From Sinorhizobium terangae (lineage in GTDB: Bacteria > Pseudomonadota > Alphaproteobacteria > Rhizobiales > Rhizobiaceae), in the NCBI RefSeq assembly GCF_029714365.1, contig NZ_CP121659.1:3563501-3627500 (forward strand): a stretch of DNA of 64,000 nucleotides. Direction: 5' to 3'. Of the stretch, positions 49,173-59,761 are shown piece by piece (position 1 is the first letter of the stretch; every line of letters begins with the position of its first letter). The translations under genes and the position numbers were made by a program. The notes under the pieces are model-generated. The model worked only from the letters and a program-made list of their open reading frames with translations. It was not told the origin of the DNA and searched no databases.

Positions 49173-51176
49173 TTGACCTCGCATCTTCTTCTCGGCATCG
49201 ACACCGGCGGAACCTATACCGACGCCGTTCTCTTCAGCGAAGCGGCGGGCGTCGTCGCCAAGGCCAAGGCGCTGACGACGCGCCATGATCTGGCGGTCGG
49301 CATCGCCGGAGCGGTGGAAGCCGTTCTCGAAAAGGCGAAGGTTCCTGTTTCGGCGATCAGCCTCGTTTCGCTCTCGACGACGCTCGCCACCAACGCACTG
49401 GTCGAGGGGCAGGGCGGCAGAGCGGGCCTGGTGATGATCGGCTTCGGTCCGGAGGATTTGAAGCGCGACGGCCTGCTTGAGGCATTGGGCTCCGATCCCG
49501 TGCTTTTCCTGCCCGGCGGGCACAATGTGCATGGCGGCGAGACGCCGCTCGACATGAGCGCGCTCGACGAGGCGCTGCCGACACTCGCAAACCAGGTATC
49601 GTCGTTCGCGATCGCCGGCTATTTCGCCGTGCGCAACCCGGCGCATGAAAAGCGCGTGCGCGAACGCATCCGCGAGGTTTCGCACCTGCCGGTAACATGC
49701 AGCCATGAGCTTTCGTCGAAGCTCGGCGGCCCGCGCCGCGCGCTGACGACACTTCTCAATGCCCGGCTGGTCTCGATGATCGATCGGCTGATCGGCTCCT
49801 GCGAGGATTTCCTCAAGGTCCGCGGCATTCACGTGCCGATGATGGTGGTGCGCGGCGATGGCGCATTGATCTCCGCAGCGGAAGCGCGGCTGAGACCGAT
49901 CGAGACGATCCTTTCCGGGCCGGCTGCAAGCCTCGTCGGCGCCCGGCATCTGACCGGCCTCGAAAACGCGGTGGTCTCCGATATCGGCGGCACGACGACG
50001 GATGTTGCCGTGCTTGAGAAGGGCCGTCCGAGGCTCGACGCCGAAGGCGCCGTCGTCGGCGGCTTTCGCACCATGGTCGAGGCGGTCGCGATGCGCACCT
50101 ATGGGCTCGGCGGCGATTCGGAAGTGCGCATCAACGATCGCGGCCTCAAGGCAAAGATCGATCTTGGTCCGCGCCGGTTCCTGCCGTTGAGCCTCGCGGC
50201 CGCTTTGCACGGCGACGCCGTGCTGTCCGTGCTCGAAAAGCAACTGCGCGCGACGCATGCGGGACGACACGACGGCCGCCTCGCCGTGCGGACCGGTCTG
50301 CCGGATCACGTCGCGAGCGGCCTTCAGCCGCAGGAACAGGCATTATACGCGCGGATCGGCCCGGTGCCGGTGGCGCTCGCGGACGTGCTCCTCAGCACGC
50401 CGCAGAAGGCGACGCTCGACCGCCTCGTGGCGCGAGGGCTGGTGCATATCTCAGGCATCACGCCGTCGGATGCGATGCATGTGCTCGGCAGGCAGGCGCA
50501 GTGGAATGCGGCGGCGGCCCGCCTCGGCCTGGAGATCGCCGCACGCATGAAGGATGGCTCCGGCCAGCCGATCGCCGCATCCGCCGAAGGACTGGCTGAG
50601 ATGATCGTCGACCGGCTGACGCGGCAATCATCGGAAGTGATCCTGCAGGCCTGTCTCGGCGAGGATGGCGCCGGCACCATCGACCCCGCAACGTCACTCA
50701 CCGTCGATCGTGCCCTGAAACGCGAACCCGGCATCGTCCGTTTTTCGCTCGGGCTTGATCGGCCTCTTGTCGGTCTCGGCGCTTCGGCGCCCGTTTATTA
50801 CCCGGCTATCGCCGAGATGCTCGGTACGGATGCAGCGATACCGGCCGAGGCGGACGTGGCGAATGCCGTCGGAGCGGTGGTTGGGCAGGTCCGGGCCTCC
50901 GTCACCGTTTTCGTGACGACACCGGAAGAGGGTATCTTCATTGTCAACGGCGCCGGCGCGAGCGAACGCTTTCTCGATCAGGAGCAGGCTTTCGGCGTCG
51001 CCCGGCACCGCGCACAGTCCATGGCGCTCGAGACCGCCCGCGCGAATGGCGCCGAGGAACCGGCGGCGACGATGTGGGAAGAGATCGACGCGCCGGAGAT
51101 CGAGGGCGGCCGCAAGTTGATCGAGGCGCGGTTCATCGCTTCGGCCAGCGGCCGGCCGCGTATCGCGCATCACTAA
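49173..51176 (+). CDS. Hydantoinase/oxoprolinase family protein (HyuA-like), single gene
   Basis: A 667-residue ATP-dependent ring-opening enzyme family member. [14 protein letters not shown] near the N-terminus and [11 protein letters not shown] in the second domain are the phosphate-binding motifs of the actin-like fold. The best start is TTG 49173, which places the first motif about eight residues in. A TTG at 49038 would give an unconserved 45-residue extension. Family members act on hydantoins, 5-oxoproline or acetone (as carboxylase subunits), usually with a HyuB partner. None is encoded here, so the substrate is open. Confidence 0.85.
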   Translation: MTSHLLLGIDTGGTYTDAVLFSEAAGVVAKAKALTTRHDLAVGIAGAVEAVLEKAKVPVSAISLVSLSTTLATNALVEGQGGRAGLVMIGFGPEDLKRDGLLEALGSDPVLFLPGGHNVHGGETPLDMSALDEALPTLANQVSSFAIAGYFAVRNPAHEKRVRERIREVSHLPVTCSHELSSKLGGPRRALTTLLNARLVSMIDRLIGSCEDFLKVRGIHVPMMVVRGDGALISAAEARLRPIETILSGPAASLVGARHLTGLENAVVSDIGGTTTDVAVLEKGRPRLDAEGAVVGGFRTMVEAVAMRTYGLGGDSEVRINDRGLKAKIDLGPRRFLPLSLAAALHGDAVLSVLEKQLRATHAGRHDGRLAVRTGLPDHVASGLQPQEQALYARIGPVPVALADVLLSTPQKATLDRLVARGLVHISGITPSDAMHVLGRQAQWNAAAARLGLEIAARMKDGSGQPIAASAEGLAEMIVDRLTRQSSEVILQACLGEDGAGTIDPATSLTVDRALKREPGIVRFSLGLDRPLVGLGASAPVYYPAIAEMLGTDAAIPAEADVANAVGAVVGQVRASVTVFVTTPEEGIFIVNGAGASERFLDQEQAFGVARHRAQSMALETARANGAEEPAATMWEEIDAPEIEGGRKLIEARFIASASGRPRIAHH

Positions 51177-51346
51177 TGCATGTCGATCTTTTCCGTTTTG
51201 GAAAGAATTCTTCACATCCTTGCGGAATTGACAGGCAAAGGATTGATGAGAGACTGTCCGCGCGCGTGAGCGGGTCAGCGCGCTTCCCCATCCGCGTCCC
51301 GCCCTACTTATCGGAATACCGAAACAGAGATTTCAGGAGTTGTCGC

Positions 51347-53518
51347 ATGGACCGCGTTGAGAAGTTTGGGTTGAAGATCAATGCAGGTCTCCATGATTTC
51401 CTGGTTGAGGAGGCGATGCCGGGCACCGGCGTCGACCCCGAGCGGTTCTTTTCCGCTTTCGCTGATCTCGTCCACGATCTCGCGCCGAAGAATCGGGCGC
51501 TTCTTGCCAAGCGAGACGAGATGCAGGCGCAGCTCGATGCCTGGTATCGCGACAACGGCCCGCCCGTCGATCTCGACGTCTACGAGGCCTTTCTGAGGCA
51601 GATCGGCTACCTTCTGCCGGAAGGCCCAGCCTTCTCCGTCTCCACCGCGAATGTCGATCCCGAGATCGCGACGATCGCCGGCCCACAGCTCGTCGTGCCG
51701 GTGATGAACGCGCGTTATGCGCTGAACGCCGCCAATGCCCGCTGGGGCTCGCTCTATGACGCGCTCTATGGCACCGACGCAATTCCCGACGCCGACGGCG
51801 CGGAGCGGGGCAAGACCTACAATCCGAAGCGCGGCGCCAAGGTCATCGCCTGGGCCCGGGACTTTCTGGATGCAAGCGCGCCGCTCGCCAAGGGTCGCTG
51901 GAGCGATGTGGCAGGGTTGAGGGTCGAAGCTTCTGCGCTTGCGATCGCGCTTGCGGACGGCACCAAGACGGCGCTCGCGGATCCGTCCCGCTTCGCCGGT
52001 TATTCCGGTCCTGCCGAAGCGCCATCGGAAATCGTTCTGCGCCAAAACAATCTTCATATCGTCGTAGTCCTCGATGCGACGACGCCGATCGGCAAGGGTG
52101 ATCCGGCTAACGTGTCGGACATCATCATCGAATCGGCGATCACGACGATCATGGACTGCGAGGATTCCGTCGCTGCTGTCGATGCCGAAGACAAGGTCGT
52201 CGTCTACCGCAACTGGCTGGGTCTGATGAAGGGCGACCTCGAGGAAGAGGTTTCCAAGGGCGGCAGGACATTCACCCGCAAGCTCAATGCCGATCGGGTT
52301 TACACGACGCCGAACGGAACGGCGCTGACGCTGCCCGGACGCTCGCTGATGCTGGTGCGCAATGTCGGCCACCTGATGACCAACCCGGCGATACTCGACC
52401 GCGACGACCGCGAGATCCCGGAAGGCATCATGGACGCGATGGTCACGGCCCTGATCGCGCTTCACGACATCGGATCCAACGGCCGCCGGGCGAATTCGCG
52501 CGCGGGTTCGATGTACGTCGTCAAGCCCAAGATGCATGGGCCGGAAGAGGTTGCCTTTGCCTGCGAGATTTTCGCACGCGTCGAGGCGGCGCTTGGAATG
52601 CCGGCAAACACCATGAAGATGGGCATCATGGACGAGGAGCGGCGCACCACTGTCAACCTGAAGGAATGTATCCGCGCCGCCCGCGAGCGCGTCGTCTTCA
52701 TCAACACCGGCTTCCTCGACCGCACCGGCGATGAGATCCACACCTCGATGGAAGCCGGCCCGATGATTCGCAAGGGCGACATGAAGCAGGCGGCGTGGAT
52801 CACGGCCTATGAGAACTGGAACGTCGACATCGGCCTCGAGTGCGGGCTTTCCGGCCACGCGCAGATCGGCAAGGGCATGTGGGCGATGCCGGACCTTATG
52901 GCGGCGATGCTCGAACAGAAGATTGCCCATCCGAGGGCGGGCGCGAACACCGCCTGGGTTCCGTCGCCGACGGCCGCGACCCTGCATGCGACGCACTATC
53001 ACCGCATCAACGTCGCGGAAGTTCAGGAGGGCCTGAAGAACCGGCCGCGTGCCAAGCTCGGCGACATCCTCTCGGTGCCGGTGGCGGCGCGGCCGAACTG
53101 GACCGAGGCCGAAATCCAGCGAGAGCTCGACAACAATGCCCAAGGGATTCTCGGCTATGTCGTGCGCTGGGTCGACCAGGGCGTCGGCTGCTCCAAGGTG
53201 CCGGACATCAACAATATCGGCCTGATGGAAGATCGCGCGACGCTGCGCATTTCGGCGCAGCACATGGCGAATTGGCTGCATCACGGCATTGTCAGCGAGA
53301 TGCAGATCGTCGAAACGATGAAGCGAATGGCGGCGGTCGTCGACCAGCAGAACGCGGAAGATCCGAACTATACGACGATGGCCGACCGCTTCGACGAATC
53401 GGTCGCCTTCCAGGCCGCATTGGACCTCGTCCTCAAGGGACGCGAACAGCCGAACGGCTACACCGAGCCGGTCCTGCATCGCCGTCGTCTGGAGTTGAAG
53501 GCGAAGCTGGGGGCATAA
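51347..53518 (+). CDS. glcB: Malate synthase G
   Basis: A 723-residue enzyme that condenses glyoxylate and acetyl-CoA to malate. Length is that of the monomeric G form. The segments [33 protein letters not shown] and [14 protein letters not shown] hold the magnesium and glyoxylate ligands. ATG 51347 follows CAGGAGTTGTCGC, a good ribosome site; the open frame starts further upstream but without similarity. No glc operon genes are adjacent, so it is an isolated gene serving the glyoxylate bypass or glycolate use. Confidence 0.97.
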   Translation: MDRVEKFGLKINAGLHDFLVEEAMPGTGVDPERFFSAFADLVHDLAPKNRALLAKRDEMQAQLDAWYRDNGPPVDLDVYEAFLRQIGYLLPEGPAFSVSTANVDPEIATIAGPQLVVPVMNARYALNAANARWGSLYDALYGTDAIPDADGAERGKTYNPKRGAKVIAWARDFLDASAPLAKGRWSDVAGLRVEASALAIALADGTKTALADPSRFAGYSGPAEAPSEIVLRQNNLHIVVVLDATTPIGKGDPANVSDIIIESAITTIMDCEDSVAAVDAEDKVVVYRNWLGLMKGDLEEEVSKGGRTFTRKLNADRVYTTPNGTALTLPGRSLMLVRNVGHLMTNPAILDRDDREIPEGIMDAMVTALIALHDIGSNGRRANSRAGSMYVVKPKMHGPEEVAFACEIFARVEAALGMPANTMKMGIMDEERRTTVNLKECIRAARERVVFINTGFLDRTGDEIHTSMEAGPMIRKGDMKQAAWITAYENWNVDIGLECGLSGHAQIGKGMWAMPDLMAAMLEQKIAHPRAGANTAWVPSPTAATLHATHYHRINVAEVQEGLKNRPRAKLGDILSVPVAARPNWTEAEIQRELDNNAQGILGYVVRWVDQGVGCSKVPDINNIGLMEDRATLRISAQHMANWLHHGIVSEMQIVETMKRMAAVVDQQNAEDPNYTTMADRFDESVAFQAALDLVLKGREQPNGYTEPVLHRRRLELKAKLGA

Positions 53519-53522
53519 GCAG

Positions 53523-53632
53523 CCCCTCATCCCGCTGCCGCGACCTTCTCCCCGCAGGCGGGAGAAGGGACGATGCCGCACCGCCTCAGTCTCCTCTCTC
53601 CGCGTGCGGGGGAGGGCTATGGTGAGGGGCGA
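53523..53632. repeat. ~110-bp intergenic repeat, copy B
   Basis: The second copy of the element at 1046-1157, in the same orientation: CCCCTCATCC, CCTTCTCCCCGC, AGAAGGGACGATGCCGCA, CTCTCCGCGTGCGGGGGAGG, GGTGAGGGGCGAG. It starts just after the glcB stop codon and may shape its mRNA end. Confidence 0.7.
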
Positions 53633-53667
53633 GCAACGGCGCCGCTGACACACTAAATTGGCTGGAA

Positions 53668-53698
53668 AATAAACAAGGCCGCCGGCATCGACCGACGG
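53668..53698 (-). terminator. Probable terminator of the L,D-transpeptidase gene
   Basis: On the minus strand a 7-bp stem (CCGTCGG / CCGGCGG, one G-U pair) is followed by CCTTGTTTATTTTCC, about 27 bases after the stop codon. Confidence 0.6.
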
Positions 53699-53725
53699 CT
53701 CTCTCATTATCAAAACCCGGCAGCG

Positions 53726-54400
53726 TTACTGCTGAACGACCACCCTTGCGCCCTTGCCCGGCCGGACACGCGAATAGAGATCGATGATGTCCTGGTTCAT
53801 CAGGCGGATGCAGCCCGACGACGCGGCAGTGCCGATCGAGGCCCATTCCGGCGTGCCATGCAGGCGGAAGAGCGTGTCCTTGCCCTCGTCATTGAAAAGG
53901 TAGAGAGCTCGCGCGCCGAGTGGATTGCTGATGCCGGGGCCCATGCCGTCTTCGACATATTTGGCGACTTCCGGCTTACGCTCGGCCATTTCCTTCGGCG
54001 GATGCCAGGTCGGCCATTCCTGCTTCCAGGCGACATAGGCCTCGCCTTCCCAGGCGAACCCGGCCTTGCCGACGCCGATGCCGTAACGTACGGCCTTACC
54101 GCCCGGCAGGACATAGTAGAGGAAGCGATTCGGCGTGTTGACGATGATCGTGCCCGGTCGCTCCTTCGTCGCGTAGTCGACGATCTGGCGGTGGAAACGC
54201 TGGTCGACCCGGTTGATCGGAATAGCAGGCAGCGCGTAGCCGTGGTCCTCGACGGCGCCGTATGTGCCGGTAAAGATCTGATTCGTCGCGATTTTCTGAC
54301 CCTCGGGAGCCGGGCCGGTCGTGGACGTCGTTTGCGAGCAGCCGGCGAGGGCAACAGTGGCGGCCAGGCTGCACAAGAGGATAGCGTTGCGGAAGCGCAT
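53726..54400 (-). CDS. L,D-transpeptidase lipoprotein (YkuD family)
   Basis: A 224-residue envelope enzyme. The lipoprotein signal has ALAGC with the lipidated cysteine at residue 21. The YkuD catalytic site is near the C-terminus: His181 in LHGTPEW and Cys197 in SSGCIRL. Such enzymes form 3-3 peptidoglycan crosslinks or attach proteins to peptidoglycan; in Rhizobiales they are numerous and important for polar growth. The gene is convergent with glcB and divergent from mmcB. Confidence 0.92.
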   Translation of the reverse strand: MRFRNAILLCSLAATVALAGCSQTTSTTGPAPEGQKIATNQIFTGTYGAVEDHGYALPAIPINRVDQRFHRQIVDYATKERPGTIIVNTPNRFLYYVLPGGKAVRYGIGVGKAGFAWEGEAYVAWKQEWPTWHPPKEMAERKPEVAKYVEDGMGPGISNPLGARALYLFNDEGKDTLFRLHGTPEWASIGTAASSGCIRLMNQDIIDLYSRVRPGKGARVVVQQ

Positions 54401-54651
54401 GGGGGTCTCGTGAAAGGAAGTAAGGGAATACGGGAGGGAGGATGCCCGGCCGTCAGCGTCATCAGCTTATTTTCGATTGCATCGCGCCGCGCAAGGGACT
54501 GCGCCGCCGCAATTTGGCCGAAAAGTGTAAATTCCGTCACGATTGCTTTTTTGCAACAAAATGGCGAAGTGGAAGGTGTTGAAACGACGCAATTCCGGAC
54601 GGAAACCGCTTCACGCCTCTGCTGGAATTGTTTTAGTCCGAGAGTGAACCG

Positions 54652-55179
54652 ATGACGATTCTATCGATCCATGGAGACAATCCGCTCTCCGACGGACGTC
54701 AGTCCGAACGGGCGATGAAGGTGCGCCGCGGCGTTCAGCGGCTGCTTGCGGAATTTCGGCATTCCGTCCTGCCCGAACTGACGCTCGCAAGCGGCAGGCG
54801 CGCCGACCTCATTTCGCTTTCGGCAAAGGGCGAGATCTGGATCATCGAGATCAAGACGTCGATCGAGGATTTTCGCGTAGATCGCAAATGGCCCGAGTAC
54901 CGGCTGCATTGCGACCGACTGTTTTTCGCGACCCACGCGGCCGTGCCGCTGGACATCTTTCCGGAAGAATGCGGCCTGCTGCTTTCCGACGGCTACGGGG
55001 CGCACATGCTGCGAGAGGCACCGGAACATCGCCTCGCGCCGGCAACGCGCAAGTCCGTCGTTCAATCATTCGCCCGGACAGCCGCCCAGCGACTGATGCT
55101 TGCTGAGTGGGCAGCGGAGCGAAACGGGGAACTCGGTGACTCGATTCGCGATATCGTGGCCGGCACGCGCGACGGTTAG
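54652..55179 (+). CDS. mmcB: MmcB-family DNA repair protein
   Basis: A 175-residue protein of the MmcB family (formerly DUF1052), restricted to Alphaproteobacteria. The core resembles a PD-(D/E)xK-like fold with GEIWIIEIKTSIEDFRVDRK, where the E-x-K pair would be catalytic. In Caulobacter MmcB is a DNA-damage-induced factor needed with error-prone polymerase. A LexA-type box was not identified with confidence in the 251-bp upstream gap. ATG 54652 follows GAGTGAACCG. Confidence 0.86.
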   Translation: MTILSIHGDNPLSDGRQSERAMKVRRGVQRLLAEFRHSVLPELTLASGRRADLISLSAKGEIWIIEIKTSIEDFRVDRKWPEYRLHCDRLFFATHAAVPLDIFPEECGLLLSDGYGAHMLREAPEHRLAPATRKSVVQSFARTAAQRLMLAEWAAERNGELGDSIRDIVAGTRDG

Positions 55180-55221
55180 GCAGCCGCGTGCGCCTTCACT
55201 TCAAAAACAGCTGATATCGGA

Positions 55222-55806
55222 TTATTTCGGGGCGCGCTTCGCCAGAATGCGCTGCAGCGTTCTGCGGTGCATGTTGAGTCGGCGGGCGGTTTCCGAAACG
55301 TTGCGGTCGCACATCTCGTAGACGCGCTGGATGTGTTCCCAGCGGACCCGGTCCGCGGACATCGGATTTTCCGGCGGCTCCACCCTCTCGCCCTGGCGCT
55401 GGACGAGCGCGGCGAAGATGTCGTCGGCATCGGCCGGCTTTGCGAGGTAGTCGACGGCGCCGAGTTTGACCGCATTCACGGCGGTGGCGATGTTGCCGTA
55501 GCCGGTCAGCATGATCATTCGCGTGTCGTCCCGGCGCCCGCGGATCGCTTCGATCACGTCGAGGCCGCTGCCGTCGCCGAGCCGGAGATCAATGACGGCG
55601 TGCTTCGGCGGATTGCCCTTGGCCTTGGCGATGCCTTCGGCGACCGACTCGGCAATATCGACCGTGAAGCCCCGCGCTTCCATCGCCCGCGCAAGACGGC
55701 GCAGGAACGGACCGTCGTCATCGACGATCAGCAGCGTCCTGTCCGGGCCGATCAGGTCGGCATCCGAAGACTGTGCACTCGGCGCGGTTGTCGATTTTTC
55801 CGTCAT
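55222..55806 (-). CDS. actR: Response regulator ActR (RegA/PrrA family)
   Basis: A 194-residue transcription factor with an N-terminal receiver domain (VDDDGPF; phospho-acceptor Asp73 in AVIDLRLGDGSG; Lys in LAKPADADD) and a C-terminal Fis-type helix-turn-helix (SETARRLNMHRRTLQRILAKR). This is the RegA/PrrA/ActR architecture, which controls redox, carbon, nitrogen and acid-tolerance genes in Alphaproteobacteria. It follows actS after 97 bases on the same strand. Confidence 0.95.
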   Translation of the reverse strand: MTEKSTTAPSAQSSDADLIGPDRTLLIVDDDGPFLRRLARAMEARGFTVDIAESVAEGIAKAKGNPPKHAVIDLRLGDGSGLDVIEAIRGRRDDTRMIMLTGYGNIATAVNAVKLGAVDYLAKPADADDIFAALVQRQGERVEPPENPMSADRVRWEHIQRVYEMCDRNVSETARRLNMHRRTLQRILAKRAPK

Positions 55807-55903
55807 TTCTTCCGATCCCTAGGCAAAACACGGCCCGAACAATGCCGTTTTCGCTGAAATTATGTGGGTTTTCTCGCTGTCGTCTTCAATAAACTGCCAA
55901 AAG

Positions 55904-57202
55904 TCATTTCGCCAGTTTCGTATCCATCAGCGCGCGCGGCCATTCGACGCTGACACGCGCACCCGGACTGCCGTTCTCGAAGCGCAGTCGAGCGCCCGAG
56001 CGCTCAAGCAAGGTCTTGGCAATGAAGAGGCCGAGACCCAGGCCGCCGGCGCTGTCGTCCTTCTGCCGTTTGGTGACATAAGGCTCGCCGATGCGCATGA
56101 GGATATCCGGCGAGAAACCATCGCCATCATCCTCGATCGTCACCCTGACGCGTTCGGCCGTATGCTCGGCCGTGACCGTCACCTTCTTGCGCGCGTAATC
56201 GACCGCGTTTTCGAGCAGATTGCCGAGCCCGTAGAGGATCCCGGCATTGCGGATGCCGACCGGTTCCGAAGCGCGATCGCCTTTTTCCTTGAGCTCGATC
56301 TCGATCCCGAATTCGCGATGCGGCGCCATCACCTCCTCGATCAGCGAGGAAAGCGGCAGGAGCCGCATATGCTCTTCGCTCTCGGACGAAAGCGTCGTGA
56401 GCCGCTTCAGGATATCGCGGCAGCGTTCGCTCTGGCTGCGCAAGAGGTGGACGTCCTCGCCGAAGCGGGGATCGTCGCCGAGCTCGCGCTCCATCTCCTT
56501 GGCGACGACGCTGATGGTGGCGAGTGGCGTTCCGAGTTCGTGCGCCGCGGCGGCGGCGAGGCCGTCGAGTTGCGACAGGTGTTTTTCGCGCTGAAGCACG
56601 AGCTCGGTTGCGGTTAGCGCTTCCGAAAGCTCGCTTGCCTCCAGCGAAACCCGGTAAGTGTAGAAAGCGGCAAACGCCGTCATCGAAACGATCGCGAACC
56701 AGATACCGGCCGTCAGCACCCGCGGGATCAGGAGAACGGTTCCGGGATACCAGGGCAGCGGGTAGGGCGAGAAGGCAAGTGCGGTAACCCCGATGACCGC
56801 AAAGCCCGCCAGCACGATGCTGTGCGGCTTCGGCTGCGAGGCTGAGGAGATGATGACCGGCACGCAAAGGAGCGGCGCGAAGGGATTGGCGAGGCCTCCG
56901 GTGATGAAGAGCAGTGCCGTCAACTGCGCGAGATCAAGGCCGAGCAGCGCGAAGGCAGCCGGCGGTGTCAGCCGGTGTGTCGGTGGAAATCGGATCGTCA
57001 GGAGGGTGTTCAGCAGCGCAAGGCTCGCGATCAGCGCCAGGCAGGGAACGAGCGGCAAGGGAAACTGCAGCCACACCGCGGTAATGATGACCGCAAGCGA
57101 CTGGCCGCCCACGGCCAGCCAACGCAGACGAACGAGCGTCTGAAGCCTGAGGCTGCGGTTGCTGTTCATGTCATTGTAGTCGAGTGCCATCGCTGCTGCC
57201 AT
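55904..57202 (-). CDS. actS: Redox-sensing histidine kinase ActS (RegB/PrrB family)
   Basis: A 432-residue inner-membrane kinase with about six N-terminal membrane segments (residues 25-185). The H-box AAHELGTPLATI has His221 as phospho-acceptor. The quinone-binding heptad GGLANPF (102-108) and a cysteine at 261 (SERCRDIL) match the two redox-sensing sites known in RegB. ATP-binding boxes DDGDGF and GLGLGLF are intact. It is predicted to phosphorylate ActR from the gene downstream. Confidence 0.94.
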   Translation of the reverse strand: MAAAMALDYNDMNSNRSLRLQTLVRLRWLAVGGQSLAVIITAVWLQFPLPLVPCLALIASLALLNTLLTIRFPPTHRLTPPAAFALLGLDLAQLTALLFITGGLANPFAPLLCVPVIISSASQPKPHSIVLAGFAVIGVTALAFSPYPLPWYPGTVLLIPRVLTAGIWFAIVSMTAFAAFYTYRVSLEASELSEALTATELVLQREKHLSQLDGLAAAAAHELGTPLATISVVAKEMERELGDDPRFGEDVHLLRSQSERCRDILKRLTTLSSESEEHMRLLPLSSLIEEVMAPHREFGIEIELKEKGDRASEPVGIRNAGILYGLGNLLENAVDYARKKVTVTAEHTAERVRVTIEDDGDGFSPDILMRIGEPYVTKRQKDDSAGGLGLGLFIAKTLLERSGARLRFENGSPGARVSVEWPRALMDTKLAK

Positions 57203-57301
57203 GCTGCCGCTTTCGTTCCACCGCTGCGTCCGCCGGATTTGGGAGTCGCAGCACCCCTATAATGCCCCAAACTCATCTGATCCGGGAATTATACAGTGGT
57301 T

Positions 57302-59761
57302 TCATGTACCACGCGGCTTGGCGCGTGTCGTCGGCATCGCGTTCGCCGGGTCCTCCGGCCAGGGATGCTTCGGATAGCGCCCGCGCATGTCGGCTCTCAC
57401 GTCCCGCCACGATCCGGCCCAGAAGCCCGGCAGATCGCGGGTCGTCTGGATCGGGCGGTGGCCGGGCGATATGAGTTCCAGGAGCAGCGGCAGCCGCCCA
57501 TTGCCGATCGTTGGATGCTCTTTCAGACCGAAAAGCTCCTGTACGCGGATCGAAAGCAGGGGCTCGTCGCCATCATAGTGGATCGAATGGCGGTGCCCGG
57601 TCGGCGCTTCGAAATGCGTCGGGGCGAGCTTACCGAGATCGCGCTGAAGATCGTAAGGAACGAGCGACAGCAGGCCTTCGGCGAGATCATGGGCCCTGAT
57701 CCCGTCGATGCTGCCGGCGTCATGCTGAAACGGCACGAACCAGTCGTCGAGGCGCGACAGCAACGCTTCATCCGAGACGTCCGGCCAGGGTTCGCCGATC
57801 GACCTATGGAGAAAGCCGATGCGATCGCGCAATTGTGCCGTTTCCTTCGAGAAGGGCAGGACGGCAAGGCCCAACTGACGAACGCCGTCGGCGAGCGCGC
57901 GCGCCGCCGCTTCGCCGCTCGGGCGTGAAAGCGGCGTTTCCTCGAAGATGATGGCGCCGAGGCGGGTGACCCGGCGGGCGCGCACCTGGTGGCTCGCACG
58001 ATCGAAGAAGATCTGCTCCTCCCGCCGGATTGCCTCCGGCATATGTGCCTCGACATCCGCCCTGGTGATTTCTGCTGCCGCGAGCACGCGCTGGGCGCCA
58101 GCCCGTCCGGTCAGATCGGCAATGACCAGCATTCCCGCTGCGGCAAGTCGCTCGGTTTCCGGTACTTCGGCGCCGCGTCCGTTCGCCATGACGAAGCGCC
58201 CGCGGCCGCCGCGCTGGAGCGCGATCCGGTCAGGAAAGGCGTGCATCAGCAATGGACCGGGCAGCGCGCTTTGGCCATTGCTCATCTGCGCCTTGAGGTC
58301 GGCCGCCATGCGCCTTGCCAGCCCCCGAGCGGCATCGGCGCGATCGCCGCGGTCCGCCCGGAACCGGCGCAGCCGCTCCTCGAGATCGAGGCTGCTGCCG
58401 CCGAGGCCTTGCTCGGTCAGCATCACCGCCAGCAGGCAGGCTTCCTGCGCCTCGCCCTCTTCCGCCGCCGAGACCGCCATTGCCGCCAGCCGGACCGGCA
58501 AAGCGAGATCGCGTATCCTGCGCCCGCGCGGTGTCAGCGCACCGTTGGCATCGAGCGCTCCAAGCTCGACGAGCAGGCTGCGCGCCTCACGCAACGTCGT
58601 CTCGGGCGGCGGATCGATGAAGGCGAGCGAGGATGGATCGGCAACGCCCCAGTGGGCGAGGTCGAGCAGAAGGCCGGAAAGATCGCTCGCGAGGATCTGC
58701 GGCGGCGTGAAGGCGACAAGCGCTGCGGTCTGGCCCGGGTGCCACAGGCGAATTGCAATCCCGGGCTCGGTTCGTCCGGCGCGCCCAGCGCGCTGATCGG
58801 CGGATGCCCGCGATACGCGCACCGTCTCCAACCGGGTGATCCCCGTCGAGGCTTCGAACACCGGCAGTCGCTGCAGACCGCTGTCGACGACGATCCTGAC
58901 GCCGTCGATGGTGATCGAGGTCTCGGCGATCGACGTCGCCAGCACGATCTTGCGCGTGCCGGCGGGTGCCGGGCGGATGGCCGCATCCTGCTCCTTCTGG
59001 CTCAGATTGCCGTAGAGCGGCACGACCGCGGTTTTCTCATCAAAACGCCCGGCGAGACGCTCGGCGGTGCGGGTGATCTCCCCCTGGCCTGGAAGGAAGG
59101 CGAGGATCGAACCCGCTTCGGATCGGTGGGCGTCCACGATCGCCCGCGCAACCGCATTCTCGGCGCTCTCGCCAGCGTTCCTCTCCTCGTAGCGAATATC
59201 GATCGGAAAGCTGCGGCCCTGGCTTTCGATGACGGGAGCATCGCCAAGCAGCCTGGCGACCCGCCCGACGTCGAGCGTTGCCGACATGACGACGATCTTC
59301 AGGTCGTCGCGCAAAGCCGACTGCACATCGAGCGCCAGCGCCAGACCGAAATCGGCGTCGAGCGAGCGCTCGTGGAATTCATCGAAGAGCACGGCCGAAA
59401 CGCCGGAAAGTTCGGGGTCGTCGAGGATCATCCGGCTGAAGACGCCCTCGGTCACCACCTCGATTCGCGTCCGCGCCGAGATTCTGTTGTCGAGCCGCAT
59501 GCGGTAGCCGACGGTCTCACCGACCTTTTCTTCGAGCAGCTCGGCCATCCGTCCGGCGGCGGCACGGGCGGCGAGTCTGCGTGGCTCCAGGAGGATCACC
59601 TTGCCGCCGTTGAGCCAGGGCTGGTCCAGAAGAAAGAGCGGCACAAGCGTCGTCTTGCCGGCGCCGGGCGGCGCCGAGAGCACGACGGACGGCGCCTCTT
59701 TGAGCACCTCGCCCACACGGGGCAGAATGTCACGAACCGGCAGTGGCGGAAGATCGCGCAT
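57302..59761 (-). CDS. hrpB: ATP-dependent RNA helicase HrpB
   Basis: An 819-residue DEAH/RHA-type helicase. Walker A is APPGAGKTT (about residues 30-38), the DExH box is DEFHER, and QRAGRAGRTEPG is motif VI. The C-terminal HrpB-specific region is present, so length is normal. The biological role in bacteria is poorly known. The start overlaps the stop of the ABC ATPase gene upstream by one base, so it may be the last member of that transcript. Confidence 0.94.
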   Translation of the reverse strand: MRDLPPLPVRDILPRVGEVLKEAPSVVLSAPPGAGKTTLVPLFLLDQPWLNGGKVILLEPRRLAARAAAGRMAELLEEKVGETVGYRMRLDNRISARTRIEVVTEGVFSRMILDDPELSGVSAVLFDEFHERSLDADFGLALALDVQSALRDDLKIVVMSATLDVGRVARLLGDAPVIESQGRSFPIDIRYEERNAGESAENAVARAIVDAHRSEAGSILAFLPGQGEITRTAERLAGRFDEKTAVVPLYGNLSQKEQDAAIRPAPAGTRKIVLATSIAETSITIDGVRIVVDSGLQRLPVFEASTGITRLETVRVSRASADQRAGRAGRTEPGIAIRLWHPGQTAALVAFTPPQILASDLSGLLLDLAHWGVADPSSLAFIDPPPETTLREARSLLVELGALDANGALTPRGRRIRDLALPVRLAAMAVSAAEEGEAQEACLLAVMLTEQGLGGSSLDLEERLRRFRADRGDRADAARGLARRMAADLKAQMSNGQSALPGPLLMHAFPDRIALQRGGRGRFVMANGRGAEVPETERLAAAGMLVIADLTGRAGAQRVLAAAEITRADVEAHMPEAIRREEQIFFDRASHQVRARRVTRLGAIIFEETPLSRPSGEAAARALADGVRQLGLAVLPFSKETAQLRDRIGFLHRSIGEPWPDVSDEALLSRLDDWFVPFQHDAGSIDGIRAHDLAEGLLSLVPYDLQRDLGKLAPTHFEAPTGHRHSIHYDGDEPLLSIRVQELFGLKEHPTIGNGRLPLLLELISPGHRPIQTTRDLPGFWAGSWRDVRADMRGRYPKHPWPEDPANAMPTTRAKPRGT

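Noticed and set aside
51308..53713. An 801-codon open frame antisense to glcB
   Set aside because: Composition typical of a GC-rich shadow; glcB on the other strand is full-length and conserved.
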